The notes beneath the pieces are model-generated. The model had not been told where the DNA came from and did no database searches. It saw nothing but the letters and a program-made list of their open reading frames with translations. Shown piece after piece: positions 24,658 through 35,931 of a stretch of DNA of 37,091 nucleotides. The DNA is from Stutzerimonas kunmingensis (GTDB taxonomy: Bacteria; Pseudomonadota; Gammaproteobacteria; Pseudomonadales; Pseudomonadaceae): assembly GCF_900114065.1 (NCBI RefSeq), contig NZ_FORS01000017.1, positions 1 to 37,091 of the forward strand, in the 5' to 3' direction. Each line of letters begins with the position of its first letter. Positions within the stretch are counted from its first letter, which is position 1. Made by a program: the position numbers and the translations under genes.

Positions 24658-25035
24658 GTGACACGCAAACGGCTTTCGACAATGAGCATCTGGCTTGGCC
24701 TGTTCGCCATGCTGATGATTCATGTCGGCCCGTTGTTCTCCGCCGTCCAGGCCGCCCAGGCCAGTGCGCAGCATCATCACCATGCCGAGCATGAGCCAAC
24801 CGCCCGCGGTCATCACGGCCAGGCACGTGCGGGCGATCCCGCCTGGCTGGCAGCGCTCGAACTCTGCGGCTACTGCGAGCTGTTGACGGTCAATCCTCCG
24901 CTCAGCCTGTCCGTCGATCTGGTGCTGCCTCGCCACGCGCCGGCTTACTTCCACCCACTTCCCGAGCAGCCGCAGGCTCCTGCGCTGCGCCGCAGCAGCG
25001 GCCATCCCCGCGCGCCACCGTCTATCCACTGCTGA
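24658..25035 (+). CDS. DUF2946 family protein, copper-associated
   Basis: The 125-residue protein has one N-terminal hydrophobic signal or anchor (IWLGLFAMLMIHVGPLFSAV), a His-rich stretch (QHHHHAEHE), then LELCGYCELL with a CxxC pair, as in DUF2946 proteins. It ends in a variable proline-rich tail. GTG 24658 follows a GAAGGA site. It is directly upstream of a copper receptor gene, and the His and Cys clusters fit periplasmic copper handling. The exact role is not known. Confidence 0.75.
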   Translation: MTRKRLSTMSIWLGLFAMLMIHVGPLFSAVQAAQASAQHHHHAEHEPTARGHHGQARAGDPAWLAALELCGYCELLTVNPPLSLSVDLVLPRHAPAYFHPLPEQPQAPALRRSSGHPRAPPSIHC

Positions 25036-25088
25036 CCGTAATCAGCCGCCTCGTTGCGGCCTAATCACATGCAGAAGTGGAAGTTCTT

Positions 25089-27284
25089 ATGTCCAGCATT
25101 ACTCATGGCTGTACGGCGCGAGCGCGCCTGTCTGAGCGTTTTTTGATTCATCCATCCCGCCTGCGTTGGCAGCTCGCCCATGCCGCGCTGCTGGGAATGC
25201 TCGCCAGTGGCGCACTGGCCGCGGAGGCTGAGCATGCCGGCCATGCGGAGCACGCCGAAGCCGTTGAACTGGCGCCGATGGTCATTACCGGCGTCGGCCA
25301 GCAATCCCCACTGACCGTGGTGACCGACCCCAAGATTCCCCGTCAGCCGATGCCGGCCAGCGACGGTGCCGACTACCTGAAGACCATTCCCGGCTTTTCC
25401 GCCGTGCGCAACGGCGGCGTCAACGGCGATCCGGTGTTCCGCGGCATGTTCGGCTCGCGCCTGAAACTGCTCTCCAACGGCGGCGAGATGCTCGGCGCCT
25501 GCCCGAATCGCATGGACTCGCCGAGCTCGTACATCAGCCCGGACACCTTCGACAAGCTCACGGTCATCAAAGGGCCGCAGAGCGTGCTCTGGGGGGCAGG
25601 TGCCTCGGCCGCCACCGTGCTCTTCGAGCGCGAGCCGGAGCAGTTCAGCGAGCCGGATTACCGCATCAACGGCAGCTTGCTGACCGCCTCCAACGGTCGC
25701 TTCGACCACAACCTGGACGCCGCCGCCGGCAACAGTCAGGGCTATGCCCGGCTGATGGCCAACAGCTCCCAGGCTGACGATTACGCCGATGGCAACGGCG
25801 ATACCGTGCCATCGCGTTACGACAAGTGGAACACCGACATCGCCCTGGGCTGGACGCCGGATGCGGACACCCTGGTCGAGCTGACCGCCGGTCGCGGCGA
25901 TGGCTACGCACGCTATGCGGGGCGCGGGATGGACGGCAGCCAGTTCCAGCGTGAGAGCCTGGGGCTGCGCTTCGAGAAGACCAATCTCGGCGAGACCTTC
26001 TACGGGCTGGAGGCGCAGGTCTACTACAACTACGCCGACCACATCATGGACAACTACAGCCTGCGCGATTTCGTGCCGTCGATGATGATGCCCAACCCGA
26101 CGCTGTCGCGGGTCGACCGGCGTACGCTGGGTGGCCGGCTGGTCGGCACCTGGCAATGGACGGATGTCGAGCTCAAGGCCGGGGTCGATGCCCAGCGTAG
26201 CGAGCACCGCAAGGTCATGAACCCGGCCGGCGCCGCCAACCAGATGGTCACCGCTGCGGGAAGCGACGCACTGCCCTGGGTGCCGGACGCGATGTTGCAC
26301 AGCTACGGCGTCTTCGGCGAGCTGACCTGGCAGCTCAGCGAGCGCGAGAAGCTCATCAGCGGCTTGCGCCTGGACCTGCACGAAGCGACCGACGAGCGCG
26401 AGTTCTTCCGCAGTCATGACGCTTCGAGCATGCCCATCGTTTCCCGCAACTGGGACAACCCTACTGCCGGTGAAACGCGTCGCGACACGCTCTACAGCGG
26501 CTTCGTGCGCTATGAGGAGGAGCTCGTCAGCCTGCCGGCGACCTGGTATGCAGGCCTCGGCCATGCCGAGCGTTTTCCCGACTACTGGGAGCTATTCGTC
26601 TCCAATCCAGGGCCGGTCGGCACGGTGCAGCCCTTCGACTCGGTGCGGCCTGAGAAGACCACGCAGCTGGACGTCGGCCTGCAGTACGCCAAGGGACCGC
26701 TGGAGGCCTGGGTTTCCGCCTATGCCGGCCTGGTCGAGGATTACATTCTGTTCAGCTATGTGCCCGGCGTAATGCCCGGCATGCTTCGCGCCGAGGTCAG
26801 CAACATCGACGCTACCATCGCTGGAGCCGAGATGGGCGCCAGCTACCGTTTCACCAGCAACTGGAAGGGTGATGCGAGCCTGGCCTATGCCTGGGGCAAG
26901 AACCGCAGCGACGATCGTGCCATGCCGCAGATCCCGCCACTGGAAGGACGTCTGGGCCTGACCTACGAGCGAGACAACTGGAGCACCAGTGGCCTCTGGC
27001 GCGTGGTCGCCTCGCAGGGTCGGGTTGCCGAGAATCAGGGCACCGTGGTCGGCAAGGACTTCGACGAGAGCGCCGGCTTCGGCGTGCTGGCGGTCAACGG
27101 CGCCTACCGGCTGAACAAGAACTTCAAGCTCAGTGCGGGCGTCGACAACCTGCTGGACAAGGCCTACAGCGAGCATCTCAATCTAGCCGGCAGTGCGGGC
27201 TTCGCCGATTACGGCCTTGAGCCCACCAGCCGAGTCAACGAACCGGGCCGCACCTACTGGGCGCGGGTCGACATGAGCTTCTAA
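25089..27284 (+). CDS. oprC: TonB-dependent copper receptor (OprC/NosA-like)
   Basis: The 731-residue outer-membrane receptor takes up copper using TonB energy. After a long signal sequence ending ASGALAAEA comes a His-rich segment (EHAGHAEHAE), then the TonB-box region and plug (ELAPMVITGVG, FRGMFGSRLKLLSNGGEMLG, VIKGPQSVLWGAGASAATVL). A 22-strand-type barrel ends in the terminal Phe of YWARVDMSF. The same family includes NosA of Pseudomonas stutzeri. ATG 25089 with a GGAAG site is preferred over GTG 25077. It is probably co-transcribed with the DUF2946 gene and repressed by copper, as is known for the family. Confidence 0.9.
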   Translation: MSSITHGCTARARLSERFLIHPSRLRWQLAHAALLGMLASGALAAEAEHAGHAEHAEAVELAPMVITGVGQQSPLTVVTDPKIPRQPMPASDGADYLKTIPGFSAVRNGGVNGDPVFRGMFGSRLKLLSNGGEMLGACPNRMDSPSSYISPDTFDKLTVIKGPQSVLWGAGASAATVLFEREPEQFSEPDYRINGSLLTASNGRFDHNLDAAAGNSQGYARLMANSSQADDYADGNGDTVPSRYDKWNTDIALGWTPDADTLVELTAGRGDGYARYAGRGMDGSQFQRESLGLRFEKTNLGETFYGLEAQVYYNYADHIMDNYSLRDFVPSMMMPNPTLSRVDRRTLGGRLVGTWQWTDVELKAGVDAQRSEHRKVMNPAGAANQMVTAAGSDALPWVPDAMLHSYGVFGELTWQLSEREKLISGLRLDLHEATDEREFFRSHDASSMPIVSRNWDNPTAGETRRDTLYSGFVRYEEELVSLPATWYAGLGHAERFPDYWELFVSNPGPVGTVQPFDSVRPEKTTQLDVGLQYAKGPLEAWVSAYAGLVEDYILFSYVPGVMPGMLRAEVSNIDATIAGAEMGASYRFTSNWKGDASLAYAWGKNRSDDRAMPQIPPLEGRLGLTYERDNWSTSGLWRVVASQGRVAENQGTVVGKDFDESAGFGVLAVNGAYRLNKNFKLSAGVDNLLDKAYSEHLNLAGSAGFADYGLEPTSRVNEPGRTYWARVDMSF

Positions 27285-27302
27285 CGAGACAACGGCGGTA
27301 AA

Positions 27303-27325
27303 GGAGCGAGGGTTCGCCTCGCTCC
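27303..27325 (+). terminator. Hairpin after the copper receptor
   Basis: GGAGCGAGG-gttcg-CCTCGCTCC is a perfect 9-bp stem 18 bp after the stop. It lacks a T-run but is well placed for termination. Confidence 0.6.
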
Positions 27326-27328
27326 GGA

Positions 27329-27448
27329 CGTAGGTTGGCGCTGAGGCGCGGGGCGTGCTGGAGCGGCTCGCGGCGCTGGCATCAGGGATGACGCATGGGC
27401 AGCGCTCAAGGCGGTTTCAGCGGCTTCGTGCCTCAGCGCCAACCTACG
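27329..27448. repeat. REP-type inverted pair (REPIN-like)
   Basis: CGTAGGTTGGCGCTGAGGC at 27329-27347 has its exact reverse complement at 27430-27448, 82 bp apart. The sequence resembles the repetitive extragenic palindromes common in this Pseudomonas group, and it sits between two convergent genes. Confidence 0.75.
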
Positions 27449-27449
27449 A

Positions 27450-28739
27450 TTAACTTCTTTCCTCGGCCGGATGTCCTTCCGGTTGCAGCAATGCCGGCGC
27501 GCCCGGCTGGCGCAGTGAATCGCGCCAATCGCGTACATCGCCGCCGCTTGGGTGCTGGAATACCCGTAGACCGAATTCCGGCAGGATCGCCAGCAGGTGG
27601 TCGAAGATGTCCGACTGGATGGCTTCGTACTGCGTCCACGCCACCGTATTGGTGAAGCAGTAGATTTCCAGTGGCAGGCCGTCCGCAGTCGGGCTCAGCT
27701 GGCGCACCATCAGCGTCATGTTCTGGTGCACGCCGGGGTGGGCGCGCAGATAGCGCTCGACATAGGCGCGGAAGGTCCCGAGATTGGTCACCCTGCGGGT
27801 GTTGACCGGCTCCTGCCCACGCTCGGCGAGCTTGGCGTTCCACTCGTCGATCTCCTTGCGCTTGTTGACCAGGTAATCCTCCAGCAGGCTAAAGCGATAC
27901 AGCCGCTTGCGCTCGTCGGCATCGAGAAAATGCACGCTCTGCTGATCCAGATACAGGCTGCGCTTGATGCGCCGGCCGCCGCTTTCCTGCATGCCGCGCC
28001 AGTTCTTGAACGAATCCGAGATAAAGCGCTTGGTCGGGATGCTGGTGATGGTCTTGTCCCAGTTCTGCACCTTGACGGTATGCAGCGCGATATCGATCAC
28101 GTCGCCGTCGGCATTGAGCTGCGGCATTTCCACCCAGTCGCCGACGCGGATCAGGTCGTTGGAGGTGATCTGTACGCTGGCCACCAGCGAAAGCAGGGTG
28201 TCCTGGAAGATCAGCATCAGCACCGCCGCCATGGCACCGAGGCCGGAGAGCAGGATCAGCGGCGAACGGTCGATCAGAGTGGCGATGATGAGGATGGTGG
28301 CGATCGCGTAGATGACGATCTTCACCACCTGCAGATAGCCCTTGATCGGGTGCAGGCGCGCGTCCGGTCGGCGCTGGTAGACCACGTTGATGATGTCGAG
28401 CACCGCGCCGAGCGCCAGCGCGATGGTCAGCACGATGAAGCCGCCGCAGACGTTCTGTACCACGGTCACCGCGGCTTCCGGCAGGCCCGGTACGGTCGTC
28501 ACGCCAAGCGACAGCACCAGTGCGGGGACGATGTTCGACAGCCGCTTGATGATGCCGAAATCCTGCAGTTCGCCATCGCGGGTGTGGCGCAGTAAACGGT
28601 AAAGGCCACGCACCAGGATGCGCTTGACGATCCAGTTGGACAGCCAGGCGGCGAAGATCAGCGTGGCACTGGCGAGCAGCGTCTGCAGTTCGGGGTGGGC
28701 TCTGAGCCAGTCCAGCCAGCCGGCCAGATCGTCAGACAT
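27450..28739 (-). CDS. MscS-family mechanosensitive channel (YbdG-like)
   Basis: The 429-residue membrane protein has about five hydrophobic segments in its first half. These are followed by the MscS β-domain region (LVASVQITSNDLIRVGDWVE, GDVIDIALHTVKVQNWDKTI, IPTKRFISDSFKNWRGMQES), which is the conserved pore-adjacent part. An insertion with RRIKRSLYLDQQSVHFLDAD and the long C-terminal domain match the YbdG/miniconductance branch, which releases solutes on osmotic downshock. ATG 28739 with GGAGA is preferred over 28778. It reads convergently toward the copper receptor. Confidence 0.9.
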   Translation of the reverse strand: MSDDLAGWLDWLRAHPELQTLLASATLIFAAWLSNWIVKRILVRGLYRLLRHTRDGELQDFGIIKRLSNIVPALVLSLGVTTVPGLPEAAVTVVQNVCGGFIVLTIALALGAVLDIINVVYQRRPDARLHPIKGYLQVVKIVIYAIATILIIATLIDRSPLILLSGLGAMAAVLMLIFQDTLLSLVASVQITSNDLIRVGDWVEMPQLNADGDVIDIALHTVKVQNWDKTITSIPTKRFISDSFKNWRGMQESGGRRIKRSLYLDQQSVHFLDADERKRLYRFSLLEDYLVNKRKEIDEWNAKLAERGQEPVNTRRVTNLGTFRAYVERYLRAHPGVHQNMTLMVRQLSPTADGLPLEIYCFTNTVAWTQYEAIQSDIFDHLLAILPEFGLRVFQHPSGGDVRDWRDSLRQPGAPALLQPEGHPAEERS

Positions 28740-28817
28740 GTGAATCTCCATTGAGAGGTGAGGGCGCGGCCTTGGCAAATTGCCTTGGCCGCTGCCCGGC
28801 TTGTCGGTGTGGCTTGG

Positions 28818-29360
28818 TCAGCGGATAAATTCGCGGCTGATACTCTTGAACAGTTCGGTGCCGGCGCGTTCCATCCATTCGAAGGCAACCATCTCCCGCG
28901 AGACGATCACCGCGCCGGCCTGGCGCATGCGCTCCAAGGCCAGCGCCTTGTCGCTGGCCCGCCGCGAGCTGACGCCTTCTTCGACGACGAAGACTTCGTT
29001 GCCACGGGCGCGCAGGTCCAGCACCGTCTGCAGCACGCACACGTGAGTCTCGCAGCCGCAGATGACGAACTGCCGGCGTTCGCCACCCGGGCGCTGGAAC
29101 AGTTCGCCGTCGCCGGCCGCGGAAAAATGCAGCTTCTCGACAATGGCGGTCTCGTCGACGTTGTCACGCAGAGCCGAAATCGTGTGGCCGAGGCCCTTGC
29201 TGTACTGCTCGGTCAGCAGCACCGGCACACCGACTCGCTGCGCCACCTGTTGCAGCCAGGCGGTGTGCTCGGCCATGGCTGCATTGTCGAGGATCACCGG
29301 AAACAGGCGTTCCTGGATGTCGATGATCAGCAGGGTGGAATCCGTTGCCTTGATACGCAT
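28818..29360 (-). CDS. Isochorismatase-family hydrolase
   Basis: The 180-residue protein has the cysteine-hydrolase triad of the family: Asp in LLIIDIQERL, Lys in EKLHFSA, and Cys in ICGCETHVCV. The cis-peptide region precedes the Cys. Members hydrolyse small amides or ethers such as nicotinamide or isochorismate; this short YcaC-like form has no assigned substrate. ATG 29360 has a GAGGAAG site, and the gene lies 20 bp after the M23 peptidase stop, so they may share a transcript. Confidence 0.88.
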   Translation of the reverse strand: MRIKATDSTLLIIDIQERLFPVILDNAAMAEHTAWLQQVAQRVGVPVLLTEQYSKGLGHTISALRDNVDETAIVEKLHFSAAGDGELFQRPGGERRQFVICGCETHVCVLQTVLDLRARGNEVFVVEEGVSSRRASDKALALERMRQAGAVIVSREMVAFEWMERAGTELFKSISREFIR

Positions 29361-29379
29361 CGCAGTGCTTCCTCGTGGT

Positions 29380-30204
29380 TCAGGGTTTGTAGGCGCCGAT
29401 GAAGATGGCCGGGTCGACACGGGCATCGTTCAGGCTCACGTTCCAGTGCAGGTGCGGGCCGGTGGCACGCCCGGTCGCGCCGACCTTGCCGAGCACCTGG
29501 CCACGCGCCAGTTGGTCGCCGACTTTCACGCCAATTTCGGAGAGATGGCAGAACATGCTGATCAGCCCCTGGCCGTGGTCGACGAAAACGGTCTTGCCGT
29601 TGAAGAAGTAGTCACCGGTGAGTATGACCTTGCCGGCCGCCGGTGCCTTGATCGGCGTGCCGCTCTTGGCGGCGAAATCCAGGCCCGAGTGCGGGTTACG
29701 TTCCTCGCCGTTGAAGAAACGGCGCAGGCCGAACGGCGACGACAGCGGGCCGTCCACCGGGCGATCGAACAACAGATTGCTTGGCTGGTTGGCGCTGAAC
29801 TGCCGGTAGGCGCGGGTCTGTTCGTCCAGTTCGCGCTCGATGCGCTTGAGGTCTGCCGGATTGGGATTGACCTGGCGCTGGTTCTTCAGCGTGATGTGCT
29901 GCGCTCGATAGTCGCGGCTCTCGACCTGGAAGGCTTGGGGACGGCCATCGATCTCCAGCTGCTGCGCGCCCGGCTTCACCGACAGCGGGATGCCGACGAT
30001 GGCGATCCAGCGTTTGCCATCCTCACGCACCACCAGGGTTGGCTTGCCCTGATAGCGAGCCTGCGGTGCGCTAACGTCGTCACCTAGCTCGATCACGGCA
30101 ACGCCGCCGGGCACAGGCTTGTTCAGCAGACGGGTGATGAAGCCCTCGGCATGGGCGCAAAGGGGAAGGGCGAGGCACAACAGCAGGGCGAGAAGGCGTG
30201 GCAT
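29380..30204 (-). CDS. M23-family peptidoglycan endopeptidase
   Basis: The 274-residue secreted protein has a signal peptide (MPRLLALLLCLALPLCAHAE), an N-terminal β-domain and a C-terminal LytM/M23 domain with zinc ligands in NPHSGLDFA and HLHW. All M23 zinc residues are present, so it should be an active endopeptidase that cleaves peptide cross-links in the periplasm. FGLRRFFNGEERNPHSG is typical of the Pseudomonas members near xseA. It follows xseA on the same strand with an 80-bp gap. Confidence 0.9.
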   Translation of the reverse strand: MPRLLALLLCLALPLCAHAEGFITRLLNKPVPGGVAVIELGDDVSAPQARYQGKPTLVVREDGKRWIAIVGIPLSVKPGAQQLEIDGRPQAFQVESRDYRAQHITLKNQRQVNPNPADLKRIERELDEQTRAYRQFSANQPSNLLFDRPVDGPLSSPFGLRRFFNGEERNPHSGLDFAAKSGTPIKAPAAGKVILTGDYFFNGKTVFVDHGQGLISMFCHLSEIGVKVGDQLARGQVLGKVGATGRATGPHLHWNVSLNDARVDPAIFIGAYKP

Positions 30205-30284
30205 GAAAGGATCCGCTGGAATAAACGGCCCATCCTCGCGTAAAGCTGCGCTGGGGAAAAGGCTGGCCATCTGGCGACCGCCGG

Positions 30285-31661
30285 TCAGAGCAGCGGCAGC
30301 GTGACCGGTGCCAGATGATTGTCTTCCACCCGCACCTCCAATTCGCCCTCGCCGAGCCTGGCCTTGAGGCGCTGGCCAGGTTGCGTCTGGCTGGCGCTGC
30401 GGATCGCCTGGCCGCGCTCGTCGAGCAGAATGCTGTAGCCGCGGCTGAGTGTGGCCAGCGGGCTGACCACATTAAGTGTCTGGGCGAGGCCCTGTAGCTG
30501 TTGCCGGCGGCCTTTCAGGTTGGCCTGCATCGCTCGCGGCAGACGCGAGGAGAGGTGTTCGAGTCGCTGCAGCAACAGATTCAGCGAACGCCCCGGGTGT
30601 TGCGCGGCCAGGCGTGTTGCCAGGCGGGCCAGACGCTCCCGGCCGCTGCACAGGCGGCGGTCGACGGCGCGCAGCAGGCGCTGCTCGAGGTCGTCGATGC
30701 GCTGGGCCTGGTGCTGCAGCCGTTCGCCGGGGTGGCGCAGGCGGCGGGTCAGGCCTTCCAGTCGCATGGCGTCACGGTGCAGACGATCACGCATGCGCAG
30801 CACCAGACGCTGTTGCAGCCCGCTCAGCCGGTGTTGCAGGTCGGCGCTGCTGGGTGCCAGCAGCTCGGCAGCCGCGGATGGCGTTGGCGCGCGGACGTCG
30901 GCGACGAAGTCGGCGATCGAGACATCGGTTTCGTGGCCCACGGCGCTGACAATCGGCGTGACACAGGCATCCACCGCGCGCGCCACCGCTTCTTCGTTGA
31001 AGCACCAGAGGTCCTCCAGCGAGCCGCCGCCGCGAGCCAGAATCAGCGCATCGAAGCCCTGGGCATCGGCCAGTTGCAGTGCGTGGACAATCTGCGCGGT
31101 GGCTTCGCGACCTTGCACGGCGGTGGGGATCAGCGTCAGCTCGACTTGCGGCGCGCGGCGTTTGAACACCGAGATGATGTCGCGGATCACCGCGCCGGTC
31201 GGCGAGCTGACGATGCCAATGCGTCGCGGGTGGGCGGGCAGGGCGGCCTTGCGTTCGGCCGCGAACAGACCTTCGGCGCTGAGCTTTTCCTTGAGTGCCT
31301 CGAAGGCCAGGCGCAAAGCGCCGTCACCGGCCGGCTCCAGCGTATCGAGAATCAGCTGGTAGTCGCCGCGTCCCTCGAACAGCGAGACCTTGCCGCGTAC
31401 CCGCACCGCCAGGCCGTCGCGCAGGGCCTGGCGAACCCGCGCCGCGTTCTGCCGGAACAGCGCACAGCGCACCTGGGCGTTCTTGTCCTTGAGGGTGAAA
31501 TAGATGTGGCCGGAAGCCGGGCGGGCGAGGTTTGAAATCTCGCCTTCGACCCAGACCTGGGCGAACACGTCCTCGAGCAACAGGCGGGCGCGACCGTTGA
31601 GCTGACTGACGGTCAGCACTTCGCGATCGAGATTGAGACGCTGGAAGGGATCTTTGAGCAT
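30285..31661 (-). CDS. xseA: Exodeoxyribonuclease VII large subunit
   Basis: The 458-residue protein, with XseB, degrades single-stranded DNA from both ends. The N-terminal OB fold shows VWVEGEISNLARPASGHIYF. The catalytic domain has GIVSSPTGAVIRDI and ALILARGGGSLEDLWCFNEE, then VGHETDVSIADFVADVRAPT. A long coiled-coil region and a C-terminal segment with LSRGYSILLD follow. Length and motifs are normal. ATG 31661 starts divergently from the Zn-ribbon gene. Confidence 0.95.
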   Translation of the reverse strand: MLKDPFQRLNLDREVLTVSQLNGRARLLLEDVFAQVWVEGEISNLARPASGHIYFTLKDKNAQVRCALFRQNAARVRQALRDGLAVRVRGKVSLFEGRGDYQLILDTLEPAGDGALRLAFEALKEKLSAEGLFAAERKAALPAHPRRIGIVSSPTGAVIRDIISVFKRRAPQVELTLIPTAVQGREATAQIVHALQLADAQGFDALILARGGGSLEDLWCFNEEAVARAVDACVTPIVSAVGHETDVSIADFVADVRAPTPSAAAELLAPSSADLQHRLSGLQQRLVLRMRDRLHRDAMRLEGLTRRLRHPGERLQHQAQRIDDLEQRLLRAVDRRLCSGRERLARLATRLAAQHPGRSLNLLLQRLEHLSSRLPRAMQANLKGRRQQLQGLAQTLNVVSPLATLSRGYSILLDERGQAIRSASQTQPGQRLKARLGEGELEVRVEDNHLAPVTLPLL

Positions 31662-31791
31662 GGCGGCGATGATAAGCCGGGCGCGGCCAGGCGCAAACCG
31701 AAACTGCTTCGCCTCCGTCCAGCGGGCCTTGACCGGCCAACGGGTGGCGCTAAGCTGCGCGGCCTTTCTTCATCTCCCGTTCCGAGCCGCC

Positions 31792-32343
31792 ATGAGCCAC
31801 AGTCAAGCGATCATCGTGCCGCGCATTTCCACATTCCCAGCGCACGAAGCCAAGGCGCGGATGATTCTGCGCTGGCTGGCCGAGCGGCGCATCGTCGAGG
31901 CGCTGCCGACCACCTGCGGTCGCGGCGTTGGCGGCATGGGCTACGCTATCGCTTCCGGCGCGCGCAGTGTCGTGCAGCATCCGGATCGCATGCCTTTTGG
32001 CGAAGCCATCAACGGCCTTGAAGTGGTGACCAAGCGCTGCATCTACACGCCAACACGGGATTTCGCCGAGGAGGCAGGCTGCCCCGAATGCCGTCGCGAG
32101 ATTGGCGAGGCGTTGTTTGAAAGCCTCGACGAGTGGATGCCTAAGCAGACCGACAATTTCACCTGTCCGGAATGTGGCTTCGAAGACGACATCAACGGCT
32201 TCCTGTTCATTCCGGCGTGCGGCTTTTCCAATCTCGGCTTTATCTTCAATGGCTGGGGCGAGGCCGGCCTTCGCCAGTCGTTTCTCGATGAATTCGCCGA
32301 ACGCCTGGGCTTCAAGGTGGCGCTGGTGATTGATCGGCCGTGA
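31792..32343 (+). CDS. Conserved zinc-ribbon protein (often labelled sugar ABC transporter ATPase)
   Basis: The 183-residue protein has two CPEC motifs (GCPECRREIGEAL and FTCPECGFEDDINGFLF), which suggest a zinc ribbon. It has no Walker motifs, so the common database label of transporter ATPase is not supported by this sequence. It is conserved upstream of guaB in Pseudomonas, from memory. The start at MSHSQAIIVPR (31792) is preferred; the frame is open further upstream over the xseA start. The function is unknown. Confidence 0.75.
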   Translation: MSHSQAIIVPRISTFPAHEAKARMILRWLAERRIVEALPTTCGRGVGGMGYAIASGARSVVQHPDRMPFGEAINGLEVVTKRCIYTPTRDFAEEAGCPECRREIGEALFESLDEWMPKQTDNFTCPECGFEDDINGFLFIPACGFSNLGFIFNGWGEAGLRQSFLDEFAERLGFKVALVIDRP

Positions 32344-33939
<1,596 letters not shown>

Positions 33940-33958
33940 TCCGCTCAGCTAGACAGGC

Positions 33959-34016
33959 GCCGGAAGCTGGCAGCGGGAGCGGGGAGAAATCCTGGCTTCG
34001 GCTTCCAGCTTCCGGC
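33959..34016. repeat. Inverted repeat in the guaB-guaA gap
   Basis: GCCGGAAGCTGG (33959-33970) and CCAGCTTCCGGC (34005-34016) form a 12-bp stem between the two genes. It may tune guaA expression or stabilise the guaB message. Confidence 0.6.
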
Positions 34017-34049
34017 TTTCAGCTTCAGGCTCTTTCCGAAGGAAAGCTC

Positions 34050-35630
34050 ATGGCTCACCAAGACATTCACGCCCACCGCATCCTGATCCTCGACTTCGGT
34101 TCCCAGTACACCCAGCTGATCGCCCGCCGCGTGCGCGAGATCGGCGTGTATTGCGAGCTGCATCCGTGGGACATGAGCGAGGACGACATCCGTGCCTTCG
34201 CGCCACGCGGCATCATTCTCGCCGGCGGCCCGGAGTCGGTTCACGAGGCAGGCAGCCCGCGCGCGCCGCAGGCCGTGTTCGATCTCGGTGTGCCGCTGTT
34301 CGGCATCTGCTACGGCATGCAGACCATGTCCGAGCAGCTGGGTGGCAAGGTGCAGGGCTCCGATGTTCGCGAGTTCGGCTATGCCCGCGTCGATCTGGTC
34401 GGCAAGTCGAAGCTGTTCGACGGCATCGAAGACCACATGGATGACGACGGTGTGTTCGGCCTCGACGTGTGGATGAGCCACGGCGACAAGGTGACCACGC
34501 TGCCAGAAGGTTTCCATATCCTCGCCAGCACGCCGAGCTGCCCGATCGCAGCCATGGGTGACGACGACCGCCGTTACTACGGCGTGCAGTTCCATCCGGA
34601 AGTGACTCACACCCGCCAGGGCGGCCGCATCCTTTCCCGTTTCATTCTCGACATCTGTGGCTGCGAAGCGCTGTGGACGCCGTCCAACATCGTCGAAGAC
34701 GCCATCGCCCAGGTGCGTGCCCAGGTCGGTGATGCCAACGTGCTGCTCGGCCTTTCCGGCGGTGTCGATTCGTCGGTGGTCGCGGCGCTGCTGCACAAGG
34801 CGATCGGCGATCAGCTGACCTGCGTGTTCGTCGACAACGGCCTGCTGCGCCTGCACGAGGGTGACCAGGTGATGGCCATGTTCGCCGAGAACATGGGCGT
34901 CAAGGTGATCCGTGCCGACGCCGAAGCGCAGTTCCTTGGCAACCTCGAAGGCGAGGCGGACCCGGAGAAGAAGCGCAAGATCATCGGCCGTACCTTTATC
35001 GACGTGTTCGATGCCGAAGCCAGCAAGCTGGACAACATCCAGTTCCTTGCCCAGGGCACCATCTATCCCGACGTGATCGAGTCGGCCGGCGCCAAGAGCG
35101 GCAAGGCCCATGTGATCAAGTCGCACCACAACGTCGGCGGCCTGCCGGAGGAAATGAACCTCAAGCTGGTCGAGCCGCTGCGTGAGCTGTTCAAGGACGA
35201 GGTACGCAAGATCGGCCTGGAGCTCGGCCTGCCCTACGACATGGTCTACCGTCACCCGTTCCCGGGCCCGGGTCTGGGTGTGCGCATCCTCGGCGAAGTG
35301 AAGAAGGAATATGCCGACCTGCTGCGTCGCGCGGATCACATCTTCATCGAAGAGCTGCGCAACTTCGACTGGTACCACAAGACCAGCCAGGCCTTCGTGG
35401 TGTTCCAGCCGGTGAAATCGGTCGGTGTGGTCGGCGACGGCCGCCGCTACGCCTGGGTCGTCGCGCTGCGCGCGGTGGAAACCATCGACTTCATGACCGC
35501 ACGTTGGGCGCACCTGCCTTATGAGTTGCTGGAAAAGGTGTCCAACCGCATCATCAACGAAATCGAAGGCATCTCCCGCGTGACCTACGATGTGTCGAGC
35601 AAGCCGCCGGCCACCATCGAGTGGGAGTGA
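34050..35630 (+). CDS. guaA: GMP synthase (glutamine-hydrolysing)
   Basis: The 526-residue enzyme converts XMP to GMP with glutamine and ATP. The N-terminal amidotransferase has Cys87 in GICYGMQTM and the His/Glu pair in QFHPEVTHT. The ATP pyrophosphatase P-loop is LSGGVDSSV (236 onward). The C-terminal dimerisation domain ends in the universal [11 protein letters not shown] 34050 with GAAGGA is used. The 3' end is a known integration hotspot for genomic islands, and integrase-type DNA indeed follows. Confidence 0.97.
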   Translation: MAHQDIHAHRILILDFGSQYTQLIARRVREIGVYCELHPWDMSEDDIRAFAPRGIILAGGPESVHEAGSPRAPQAVFDLGVPLFGICYGMQTMSEQLGGKVQGSDVREFGYARVDLVGKSKLFDGIEDHMDDDGVFGLDVWMSHGDKVTTLPEGFHILASTPSCPIAAMGDDDRRYYGVQFHPEVTHTRQGGRILSRFILDICGCEALWTPSNIVEDAIAQVRAQVGDANVLLGLSGGVDSSVVAALLHKAIGDQLTCVFVDNGLLRLHEGDQVMAMFAENMGVKVIRADAEAQFLGNLEGEADPEKKRKIIGRTFIDVFDAEASKLDNIQFLAQGTIYPDVIESAGAKSGKAHVIKSHHNVGGLPEEMNLKLVEPLRELFKDEVRKIGLELGLPYDMVYRHPFPGPGLGVRILGEVKKEYADLLRRADHIFIEELRNFDWYHKTSQAFVVFQPVKSVGVVGDGRRYAWVVALRAVETIDFMTARWAHLPYELLEKVSNRIINEIEGISRVTYDVSSKPPATIEWE

Positions 35631-35648
35631 TATCAGGTCCTTCGGGGA

Positions 35649-35902
35649 TTATCGGTACCTATCGATAAGATGCTGTAACGTGTTGATTTATAATAAAATA
35701 CGTCGCGGCACCTATCGGTAGCTATCGCCAGGCAGCGGGATGGTTTGGCGGTACTGGTAACGGTAAGAACCGATGCCCGGATTCGGACCCTCCCGTTTAC
35801 TATCGAGACCAAACCGGTCTTTGACGGTAAATCTCTCCTCCGGAAAGCTTGCGCCATACGGCTTTCCCGGCATCAGCAGGTCTCCTGGCCCTTGACGGTA
35901 AA
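35649..35902. repeat. Integrase arm-site-like repeats after guaA
   Basis: In the 301-bp gap between guaA and the integrase, CCTATCG occurs at 35658 and 35711, with GCTATCG at 35721. TTATCG...CGATAA forms an inverted pair at 35649-35668. TTGACGGTAAA is repeated at 35821 and 35892. Such short repeats beside an integrase gene are typical arm-type or excisionase sites at the left attachment end. No gene is seen in this gap. Confidence 0.55.
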
Positions 35903-35931
35903 AGCCGTCATGAACCGGAGGAAAAACCTCG

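Noticed and set aside
33945..35513. Long minus-strand open frame across guaA
   Set aside because: It is antisense to an intact, fully recognised guaA and has no domain or start signal.
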